Shown one piece after another: positions 1 to 4,967 of a stretch of 7,825 nucleotides of DNA. This DNA comes from an uncultured Treponema sp. (lineage in GTDB: Bacteria > Spirochaetota > Spirochaetia > Treponematales > Treponemataceae), in contig CALDID010000302.1 of assembly GCA_937901865.1 (NCBI GenBank), positions 1 through 7,825 of the forward strand, read 5' to 3'. The notes beneath the pieces were generated by a model. That model did no database searches, was not told the origin of the DNA, and worked only from the letters and a program-made list of their open reading frames with translations. The stretch's first letter is position 1; each line of letters starts with the position of its first letter. The position numbers and the translations under genes are program-made.

Positions 1-197
1 TCTGCGTCTAAGTCGAGCGCAATATCGCCTTTTGATGGAGAAGCTCTCTTTATCTCCAAAATAACGCATTTCTTGCTGATAAAAGGGTGTATATCCCTGT
101 ATCGCTTTTGCGGTATATCATAGCCAAACGTATAGCCCGATGTGGCTATAGCTTCTTTTCGCTTTTCAATGATTTTTTCTAAAATATCTTTAGGCAT
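1..197 (-). CDS. trpC: Indole-3-glycerol-phosphate synthase, 5' part (runs off window)
   Basis: TrpC catalyses ring closure of carboxyphenylaminodeoxyribulose phosphate to indole-3-glycerol phosphate, the step two after TrpD in tryptophan synthesis. Only about the first 65 codons are in the window. The translation starts MPKDILEKIIEKRKEAIA and contains the family hallmark EIKRASPSKGDIA near residues 45-57. In known TrpC proteins the Lys of the EIKRxSPS motif contributes to the active site; the motif is intact here. The ATG at 197-195 is preceded by AAGGA about 6-9 bases upstream and lies inside the end of trpGD: ATGCCTAA is shared, so the genes overlap by 8 bp and are probably translationally coupled. 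The identification is firm from the motif and the operon position. The barrel's C-terminal part, and any fusion to TrpF, cannot be seen. Confidence 0.93.
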   Translation of the reverse strand, partial: MPKDILEKIIEKRKEAIATSGYTFGYDIPQKRYRDIHPFISKKCVILEIKRASPSKGDIALDLDA

Positions 198-1785
198 TGC
201 TTTTCCTTATAAGTTCATCGATTTTCGCCTTTACCTTACCTGAATCCAACGCCTCAAGAGCCATTGCATACCCCTCTTTTATCGTCCGTGTTTTTCCTGT
301 AAGATAAAGCACCGCGCCTGCGTTTAAGCCAACTGCATAGCGAATCGTTTTTCTTCCGCCGCCGTTCACCACTTCATTGGCAAGATTTGCATTAAACTTG
401 CCATCTCCGCCAGAAAGCTCATCTTCAATAGCGTCCGTAATGCCAAAGTCGCTCGGTGTGATTTTATAGGCGTTTTCCCTGCCGTGTTCGTCGATTTGAT
501 ACACGTTTGTAACTGCACACGGAGAAATTTCGTCGTAGCCGTCTTCTGAATTAACCACCATAACCCGCTTTGCTCCAAGTGCCTTAGCTGCCCGTGCATA
601 ATCTTGCAGTAAGTCTTTTGTATACACACCCAAAAGCTCATATTCTGCTTTTGCAGGGTTCAACAGCGGTCCTAAAAGGTTCATAATCGTCTTTATGCCT
701 AGTGCTTTACGCACAGGAGCGGCGAAACGCATTGCACTGTGATAAATCGGAGCCATTAAAAAGCCGAAATGCGTATCTTTGATTAAAGCGGCTGTTTTTT
801 CTGGCGTAAGGTCGATTTTTATGCCGAGAGCCTCAATAAAGTCCGCCGAGCCAGACTTTGACGAAACGGCTCTGTTTCCGTGCTTCGCCATCGTTTGCCC
901 ACAGCTCGCCGCTGTCAGAGCCGAAAGAGAAGAGATGTTAAAGCTGCCCTTTCCGTCGCCGCCTGTACCTACGATTTCTGCAAGCCCAGTCTTTTCAATC
1001 GGGAGCTTTGTTGACTTTGCAAGCAATGTTCTTGCACAGCCAATCATCTCGCTTTCAGCAGGTCCTTTTGCTGCCATTGCAACAAGCAGTGCCGAAAGAA
1101 CTCGCTCGTCCATTGTTCCGTCGGTCATATTTTCCATAAAAAGAGAGGCTTGCTCTTCTGTCAAATCTTTCTTTTCAAGCAACTGCGTCAAAAACAGCTT
1201 TGTAGAAACATTGTCGCGCCTGTAATTCAAGAAACAAGTAAATAAACTGTCGCCGCCCTCGCTTGCAATGCTTTCGGGGTGAAACTGCACGCCTTCAATA
1301 TCAAGCGTTTTGTGCCGAATACCCATTATCTCCCCGTCAAATGCACGCGCCGTAATTTCAAACTCTGGCGGTAGTGTGCTTTCGTCTATAGCAAGCGAAT
1401 GATAGCGAGTGAAAACTCCTTTTGTGCCAATAATGCGGAAAAGCCCTCTACCGTCTAGCTTCATTTCTTGCACAACGCCATGACAGATGTTTTTTGCTCT
1501 CACGATTTTTGCGCCGAACGCCTCTCCTATCGCTTGATGCCCTAAGCACACGCCTAAAATTGGGATTTTTCCTGCAAAATGTCTGATTGCTTCTATGCTG
1601 ATTCCCGCTTCACTCGGCGTTCCTGGTCCTGGACTTATGACAAGACGAGAAGGAGAGAGCTCCTCGATTTCTTCTATAGTGCATTCCTTTGAGCGCAAAA
1701 CTTTCACTTCTTCTTTGCTCAATCGCTGCAAGCTTTGTACAACATTAAACGTGAAAGAATCGTAATTATCAATGACAACTATCAT
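190..1785 (-). CDS. trpGD: Fused anthranilate synthase glutaminase (TrpG) / anthranilate phosphoribosyltransferase (TrpD), 531 aa
   Basis: This is a two-domain cytoplasmic enzyme of tryptophan synthesis. Residues about 1-190 are a class I glutamine amidotransferase that supplies ammonia to TrpE: start MIVVIDNYDSFTFN, SPGPGTPSEAG (51-61), nucleophile Cys80 in GVCLGHQ, and the triad completed by His169 and Glu171 in GVQFHPES. Residues about 195-531 are the phosphoribosyltransferase that joins anthranilate to PRPP: GTGGDGKGSFNISS (273-286), KHGNRAVSSKSGSAD (301-315), LLGPLLNP (370-377) and the Mg-binding Asp-Glu pair in GYDEIS (416-421). The start at 1785 is chosen because GGGGG lies 5 bases upstream and the recognisable TrpG N-terminus begins there. 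The frame stays open 31 codons further upstream, but that part is not homologous and contains the promoter. The TrpG-TrpD fusion is known in enterobacteria and several other lineages. All catalytic motifs look intact. It overlaps trpC by 8 bp. Confidence 0.96.
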   Translation of the reverse strand: MIVVIDNYDSFTFNVVQSLQRLSKEEVKVLRSKECTIEEIEELSPSRLVISPGPGTPSEAGISIEAIRHFAGKIPILGVCLGHQAIGEAFGAKIVRAKNICHGVVQEMKLDGRGLFRIIGTKGVFTRYHSLAIDESTLPPEFEITARAFDGEIMGIRHKTLDIEGVQFHPESIASEGGDSLFTCFLNYRRDNVSTKLFLTQLLEKKDLTEEQASLFMENMTDGTMDERVLSALLVAMAAKGPAESEMIGCARTLLAKSTKLPIEKTGLAEIVGTGGDGKGSFNISSLSALTAASCGQTMAKHGNRAVSSKSGSADFIEALGIKIDLTPEKTAALIKDTHFGFLMAPIYHSAMRFAAPVRKALGIKTIMNLLGPLLNPAKAEYELLGVYTKDLLQDYARAAKALGAKRVMVVNSEDGYDEISPCAVTNVYQIDEHGRENAYKITPSDFGITDAIEDELSGGDGKFNANLANEVVNGGGRKTIRYAVGLNAGAVLYLTGKTRTIKEGYAMALEALDSGKVKAKIDELIRKSNA

Positions 1786-1834
1786 TTTTACCCCCTTTAC
1801 CTCTCTTAGCTGGCGTTTAATTCTGTTAATAGTA

Positions 1835-1863
1835 ACTATACAATGTGTTAGTGTTATTGTCAA
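1835..1863 (-). promoter_or_regulatory. Near-consensus sigma70-type promoter of the trp genes
   Basis: Read on the minus strand there is a perfect -35 box TTGACA (1863-1858), a 17-bp spacer, and TATAGT (1840-1835) as -10, one base from consensus. Transcription would start near 1828, leaving a leader of about 40 bases before the trpGD ATG at 1785. That is too short for a classical leader-peptide attenuator. A short inverted repeat ATAGT-T-ACTAT (1839-1829) overlaps the -10 box and start site and could be an operator. The promoter is strong by eye; the operator is a guess. Confidence 0.75.
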
Positions 1864-2230
1864 TAGAAACAAAAGCAATATTTGTGTTATTATTCTTTAA
1901 GAGTTATCTGAAAACTATCCCTATTTTCTGCCGCACGCTCTTTTGCAATGATTTTGCGCGATATATTTAGGTTTGTCGCTCTTTAGCGTACAGTAAAGTC
2001 GCTCTTTAGTGTACGGATTGGTCACTCTTTAGCGTAGCAATGTGAGGTCCTTTAGCGTAGCGATTAGTTGCTCTATACTGTACACTGAAGAGAGAATTTA
2101 CAGTTTTCGTATAACAAAAACGTCTTTAGAGGCGGATTTGTGCGCATTTGTGCAAAAAATTGACTGTACAAAATACATAGTTTGGGATTATCATCAATAT
2201 GTAGATTTTTTTAGATTTAGGAGTGGTGAA
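1864..2230. other. Rest of the divergent intergenic region between the trp promoter and eda
   Basis: No convincing gene is present. From the trp side it holds an unassigned AT-rich stretch (about 1870-1970) and the 23-bp repeat array (1975-2083, listed separately). On the eda side there is a pair of ATTTGTGC direct repeats (2136-2143 and 2146-2153) exactly 10 bp apart. A plus-strand -35-like TTGACT lies at 2160-2165, but only a poor -10 (GATTAT, 2186-2191, spacer 20) follows; TATAAC at 2110-2115 lacks a good -35. The eda promoter is therefore not resolved by eye. The plus-strand frame open from 2042 is not treated as coding because its translation resembles nothing and covers the repeats. Confidence 0.6.
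1975..2083. repeat. Degenerate 23-bp tandem repeat array, about five units
   Basis: The core GTCGCTCTTTAGCGTAC occurs at 1975-1991. It recurs at 1998-2014 (one change) and 2021-2037 (a few changes), at an exact 23-bp period. A copy missing two bases is at 2047-2061, and a more diverged one (13 of 17 positions) at 2067-2083. Each good unit contains a small dyad, CGCT-CTTT-AGCG. Six-base linkers between units differ in sequence. The array sits between two divergently transcribed genes, about 110 bp from the trp -35 box and about 150 bp from the eda start. It could be a set of regulator binding sites or simply a decaying minisatellite. Confidence 0.8.
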
Positions 2231-3199
2231 ATGGCAGATATTTTTACACAATTCCGTGACATCGGTATTATTCCTGTTGTTGCAATCAATGACGCAGCAA
2301 AGGCTGTTCCTTTGGCAAAAGCTCTTATTGCTGGCGGACTTCCTGCAGCAGAGGTTACTTTTAGAACAGCAGCAGCAGAAGATGCTATCAAGGCCATTGT
2401 AAAATCTTGCCCTGAAATGCTTGTTGGTGCAGGCACTGTTATCAATGTTGAACAGGCAGAAAGAGCTAAAAATGCTGGCGTTAAGTTCATTGTGAGCCCT
2501 GGATACAAAGAAGATGTTGTGCAGTATTGTCTTGATAACAATATCCCTGTTATGCCTGGCGTTTCAGACCCGTCTGGTGTGGAAGCTGCTTTGGCACACG
2601 GACTTAATCATATTAAGCTCTTCCCTGCAGAAGTTGTGGGCGGAGTGAAGATGATTGACGCACTTGGTGGACCTTTCCCGCAGTGTTCATTTATGCCGAC
2701 TGGTGGAGTTACAACGCAGAACTTGGCTGAGTATGCAAAGAGAAAGAATATTCTTTGTATGGGCGGCACATGGATGGTAAAGGCTGACCTCATCAACGGC
2801 GAAAAGTGGGACGAAATCACACAGATTTGTAAAGACGCAGTAAAGGCAATGCACGGCTTCAAGATTGACCACGTTGGCATCAATGCAAGCGACGAGGGAA
2901 AGGCAAACGAGATTGCAGATACATTTGCTCTCTTTGGTCTTGCAAAGAAGGTCGGTAACTCTTCAATCTTCTCTGATACACAAATCGAGATTATGAAAAA
3001 GCCAGGACGCGGCACAAACGGTCATTTGAGCGTGTTGACTCACAACGTTGACAGAGCTCTTGCGTATCTCAAGCAGTTCGGCTTTAATCCTGTGATGGAA
3101 ACTGCAAGCTATCTCGGCGAAGTGGGAAAATCTCCGCTCAAGGTGGTATATCTTGATAAAGAGATTGGCGGATTTGCTATTCACTTAAAGAAAGACTAA
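2231..3199 (+). CDS. eda: KDPG/KHG aldolase fused to a C-terminal VOC (glyoxalase-like) domain, 322 aa
   Basis: The N-terminal aldolase (residues about 1-207) cleaves 2-keto-3-deoxy-6-phosphogluconate to pyruvate and glyceraldehyde 3-phosphate, and in many homologs also 4-hydroxy-2-oxoglutarate. Visible motifs are GIIPVVAIN (12-20), the catalytic Glu41 in EVTFRT, GAGTV (66-70), the Schiff-base Lys129 in HIKLFPAE, the phosphate-binding MPTGGV (155-160) and GGTWMV (178-183). Residues about 211-322 (beginning IDHVGIN and ending GGFAIHLKKD) look like one compact VOC-fold domain, so the protein is some 110 residues longer than E. coli Eda. Similar-length aldolases occur in anaerobic gut bacteria as far as I recall; the function of the extra domain is unknown to me. 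The start at 2231 is set by AGGAG seven bases upstream (2219-2223) and by homology; the frame is open further upstream without sense. It appears monocistronic, ending at strong terminators. Confidence 0.93.
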   Translation: MADIFTQFRDIGIIPVVAINDAAKAVPLAKALIAGGLPAAEVTFRTAAAEDAIKAIVKSCPEMLVGAGTVINVEQAERAKNAGVKFIVSPGYKEDVVQYCLDNNIPVMPGVSDPSGVEAALAHGLNHIKLFPAEVVGGVKMIDALGGPFPQCSFMPTGGVTTQNLAEYAKRKNILCMGGTWMVKADLINGEKWDEITQICKDAVKAMHGFKIDHVGINASDEGKANEIADTFALFGLAKKVGNSSIFSDTQIEIMKKPGRGTNGHLSVLTHNVDRALAYLKQFGFNPVMETASYLGEVGKSPLKVVYLDKEIGGFAIHLKKD

Positions 3200-3232
3200 A
3201 CGCCACAGACGGCTTTGTAAGAGCCTCAGACC

Positions 3233-3257
3233 GTTTTTCACCCACAGGGTGTTTTTT
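3233..3257 (+). terminator. Intrinsic terminator 1 after eda
   Basis: A short perfect hairpin CACCC-ACA-GGGTG (3239-3251) is followed by six T residues. It lies 40 bp after the eda stop. A weaker stem (GGCT 3211-3214 with AGCC 3222-3225, then five T residues at 3234-3238) precedes it. The element is repeated almost exactly 44 bp downstream. Confidence 0.65.
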
Positions 3258-3265
3258 GTAAGTGT

Positions 3266-3323
3266 AGCCATAGAGTGTTTTTCACCCATAGGGTGTTTTT
3301 AAGAACAGTCTATGGCTCTTTTT
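3266..3323 (+). terminator. Nested intrinsic terminator 2 after eda
   Basis: An outer stem AGCCATAGA (3266-3274) pairs perfectly with TCTATGGCT (3309-3317), extendable by two more pairs across one G-G mismatch, and is followed by CTTTTT. Inside it sits a second hairpin CACCC-ATA-GGGTG (3283-3295) with its own five-T tail. The inner hairpin with its flanking Ts (3277-3300) is a near copy of terminator 1, differing at one loop base. Confidence 0.75.
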
Positions 3324-3343
3324 GTATTAGTTGCGAAATGTGC

Positions 3344-3402
3344 AAAAAAAATGCAAAAAAAGTGAAAAAAAATTTGTATTTTTTTTTCAAGTGGTGTATA
3401 AT
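3344..3402 (+). promoter_or_regulatory. Promoter with upstream phased A-tracts for the small transcript
   Basis: A perfect -10 box TATAAT lies at 3397-3402, with a weak -35 candidate TTGTAT (3374-3379) at 17 bp. Runs of seven to eight A residues start at 3344, 3355 and 3365, a spacing of 10-11 bp. Such phased tracts are expected to curve the helix and can act like UP elements. Transcription would start near 3409. Confidence 0.55.
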
Positions 3403-3434
3403 AATAGATGTATAAGAAATTTGGAGACGCCTTG

Positions 3435-3482
3435 ATGATGGTTTTATCCTCCTCTTTTTTCCATCGTCGAAACAATTCCTGA
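3435..3482 (+). CDS. Possible 15-residue leader peptide
   Basis: The ORF reads MMVLSSSFFHRRNNS and ends 30 bases before the terminator stem. GGAG (3423-3426) is eight bases upstream of the first ATG. Its composition, with repeated residues (three Ser, two Phe, two Arg, two Asn), resembles regulatory leader peptides more than random sequence. Both ATG codons lie within the 5' arm of the 3432-3470 hairpin, so initiation may be structure-controlled. The CCTCC of the loop is formed by the Ser codons and could pair with the ORF's own GGAG. Whether it is translated is unknown. It may be a chance ORF in a non-coding RNA. Confidence 0.35.
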   Translation: MMVLSSSFFHRRNNS

Positions 3483-3512
3483 TTTTCTTTTGCATATTTT
3501 TACCTCCTTACT

Positions 3513-3550
3513 AGCCGAACTGCCTGTGTGGTTGTTCGGCTTCTTTTTTT
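3513..3550 (+). terminator. Strong intrinsic terminator upstream of the aminopeptidase gene
   Basis: A perfect eight-pair stem AGCCGAAC (3513-3520) and GTTCGGCT (3534-3541) encloses a 13-base loop and is followed by TCTTTTTTT. The T run lies only on the plus-strand 3' side, so it terminates plus-strand transcription. Since eda already has its own terminators about 200 bp earlier, a separate transcript must be its target. Confidence 0.85.
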
Positions 3551-3574
3551 GTTAGAAACTTTTTTTGTTACTGC

Positions 3575-3603
3575 TTGATATGCTAATTCAAAACTGATAC
3601 GAT
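3575..3603 (+). promoter_or_regulatory. Probable promoter of the aminopeptidase-cobalamin operon
   Basis: There is a -35 TTGATA (3575-3580), a 17-bp spacer and TACGAT (3598-3603), preceded by TG one base upstream (extended -10). Transcription would start near 3610, leaving about 38 bases before the ATG at 3648. This start lies after the terminator at 3513-3550, so the operon need not depend on read-through. Confidence 0.5.
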
Positions 3604-3647
3604 ATATTGTATTCGTGGAACTTAATGAAACACAATGGAGAAAAACA

Positions 3648-4955
3648 ATGGCTTTTGACAAAAAAAAATTTGCACAACATATGCTTTCGTTTATCGAAAA
3701 GTCGCCGACGTGTTTTCACACCGTGGCAAATGTAAAAGAAGAATTGCGTGAGAATGGCTTTATTGAGCTCAAAGAAGCTGAAAAATGGGTGATTGAAGAG
3801 AATAAAAAGTATTTTGTTACAAGAAACGGCTCTTCTGTTATCGCTTTTAAAATGCCGAATGTGCAAGAATATGAGGGGTTTTCTATCTGTGCGAGCCATA
3901 GCGATTCTCCTTCTTTCAAGCTAAAAGAAAATCCTGAGATGAAAGACGCAGGATATGTAAAGCTGAACGTAGAAAAATATGGCGGTATGCTCTGCGCTCC
4001 GTGGTACGACCGTCCGCTTTCGATTGCTGGCAGAATTGCATATACTGACAAAGAGAGCGAATACAAGATTTTAACAAAACTCGTGAACATCGATAGGGAT
4101 TTAGTGCTGATTCCTAACCTTGCCATTCACATGAACCGAGATGCAAATAGCTCTCTCAAGTACAATGTGCAAGATGATATGTTGCCAGTGCTTTCGCTAA
4201 GCGATACGGAAAGTTCTCTTATCGACATCGTTTCTTCTTGTGCACTCGTGAACAAAGAAAATATTTTGAGCTGCGATTTGTATTTGTATAATCGCGACAA
4301 AGGCACGTTCTGGGGGGCGAATAATGAGTTTATCGCTTCTCCTCGCCTTGATGATTTGGAATGTGTGTATTCGTCAATGAAAGCGTTTATTGAAGCCCAA
4401 AACTCAAAAAAGGTGGCAGTCTTTGCGGTCTTTGATAATGAAGAAGTGGGCAGCGGAACAAGGCAGGGCGCAGATTCATCTTTGCTCGAATCTGTCTTGA
4501 AGCGCATAACGCTTTCGACAAACAAAAGTGAAGAGGATTTTTATGTAGAGCTGGCGCAGAGCTTTTTGGTGAGTGCAGACAATGCTCACGGAGTACACCC
4601 GAACTTTGTTTCAAAGGCAGACCCCGTGAACCGTCCTCTCCTAAACGGCGGAATTGTCATCAAGTTTAATGCGGCGCAAAAATACACGACAGATTCATTG
4701 AGTGCATCATTATTTGAAAAGATATGCAAAAGCGCAAATGTGCCGTATCAGTTCTTTACAAACAGAAGCGACATTGCAGGCGGCTCTACGCTTGGCAATA
4801 TCAGCACGGCGCACGTTTCTATACCGTCGGTCGATATTGGGCTTGCTCAATGGGCTATGCATTCGCCGATGGAAAGCGCAGGGGCAGACGATGCGGAGTA
4901 TTTGAAGAATGCGCTTGTTTCATTTTATAGCACGGATTTTTGTATAAGCGAATAG
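3648..4955 (+). CDS. M18 family aminopeptidase (aspartyl-aminopeptidase type), 435 aa
   Basis: This is a cytosolic dinuclear-zinc exopeptidase that removes N-terminal residues, in characterised members mostly acidic ones; the family assembles into large oligomers. The metal and catalytic residues are all recognisable: His84 in CASHSDSPS, bridging Asp235 in SPRLDDLE, catalytic Glu265 and ligand Glu266 in DNEEVGSGTRQGA, Asp311 in SADNAHGVHPN, and His405 in AMHSPMES. Other family blocks are GGMLCAPWYDRPLSIAGR (112-129) and RSDIAGGSTLG (373-383). The length is normal for bacterial M18 (apeB-type). The ATG at 3648 is chosen over the GTG at 3615 because GGAG lies 8 bases upstream and the homologous N-terminus begins there; the GTG is about five bases past the predicted transcription start. 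cobS follows after 12 bp, so it is probably the first gene of the cobalamin operon, although no functional link is evident. Confidence 0.93.
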   Translation: MAFDKKKFAQHMLSFIEKSPTCFHTVANVKEELRENGFIELKEAEKWVIEENKKYFVTRNGSSVIAFKMPNVQEYEGFSICASHSDSPSFKLKENPEMKDAGYVKLNVEKYGGMLCAPWYDRPLSIAGRIAYTDKESEYKILTKLVNIDRDLVLIPNLAIHMNRDANSSLKYNVQDDMLPVLSLSDTESSLIDIVSSCALVNKENILSCDLYLYNRDKGTFWGANNEFIASPRLDDLECVYSSMKAFIEAQNSKKVAVFAVFDNEEVGSGTRQGADSSLLESVLKRITLSTNKSEEDFYVELAQSFLVSADNAHGVHPNFVSKADPVNRPLLNGGIVIKFNAAQKYTTDSLSASLFEKICKSANVPYQFFTNRSDIAGGSTLGNISTAHVSIPSVDIGLAQWAMHSPMESAGADDAEYLKNALVSFYSTDFCISE

Positions 4956-4967
4956 CGTAGCGGTAAC

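Larger units (their letters stand above)
3409..3550 (+). ncRNA. Candidate small RNA or attenuator leader (about 140 nt)
   Basis: The stretch is bounded by a perfect -10 box on its 5' side and a strong intrinsic terminator on its 3' side, which argues for an independent transcript. A ten-pair stem (3432-3441 with 3461-3470, two G-U pairs) presents a pyrimidine-rich 19-nt loop with TCCTCCTC (3447-3454). A second motif, ACCTCCTTA (3502-3510), matches the anti-Shine-Dalgarno end of 16S rRNA and lies in a region with no obvious pairing. It is not recognised as 4.5S, 6S, tmRNA, or any riboswitch class I know. It could be a trans-acting C-rich RNA that blocks ribosome binding sites, or the leader of the downstream aminopeptidase operon. 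No family is claimed. Confidence 0.45.
3324..3647 (+). other. Intergenic region between eda terminators and the aminopeptidase gene
   Basis: No long gene is present. In order it contains three phased A-tracts, a promoter, a 15-codon leader-like ORF within a hairpin, a strong terminator (3513-3550), and a second promoter for the aminopeptidase operon (3575-3603). These are listed separately. The minus-strand frame 3495-3310 has a good Shine-Dalgarno but reads through A/T tracts and is not accepted as a gene. Confidence 0.7.

Noticed and set aside
779..1225. 148-codon plus-strand ORF opposite trpGD
   Set aside because: Antisense shadow of a well-conserved gene with no ribosome binding site or recognisable domain.
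1786..1878. Upstream 31-codon extension of trpGD
   Set aside because: It contains the -10 and -35 boxes, and the TrpG domain starts at the ATG at 1785 with GGGGG just upstream.
2042..2230. Upstream 63-codon extension of the eda frame
   Set aside because: It covers the 23-bp repeats and the promoter region. The aldolase N-terminus and a good AGGAG fix the start at 2231.
3310..3495. Minus-strand 61-codon ORF with a textbook AAGGAGG seven bases before its ATG
   Set aside because: It reads through A/T tracts giving low-complexity Lys/Phe runs, lacks a visible promoter, and the strong terminator next to it has its T run on the plus strand only. The apparent Shine-Dalgarno is the complement of the CCTCC motif in the plus-strand RNA candidate. 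It is not fully excluded.
3409..3550. Cobalamin riboswitch upstream of the cob operon
   Set aside because: The interval is too short and no B12-box sequence is visible. GGAGACGCC at 3423-3431 only superficially resembles it.
3615..3647. GTG start 11 codons upstream of the aminopeptidase ATG
   Set aside because: It is only about five bases past the predicted transcription start, with no ribosome binding site. The ATG at 3648 has GGAG at proper spacing.
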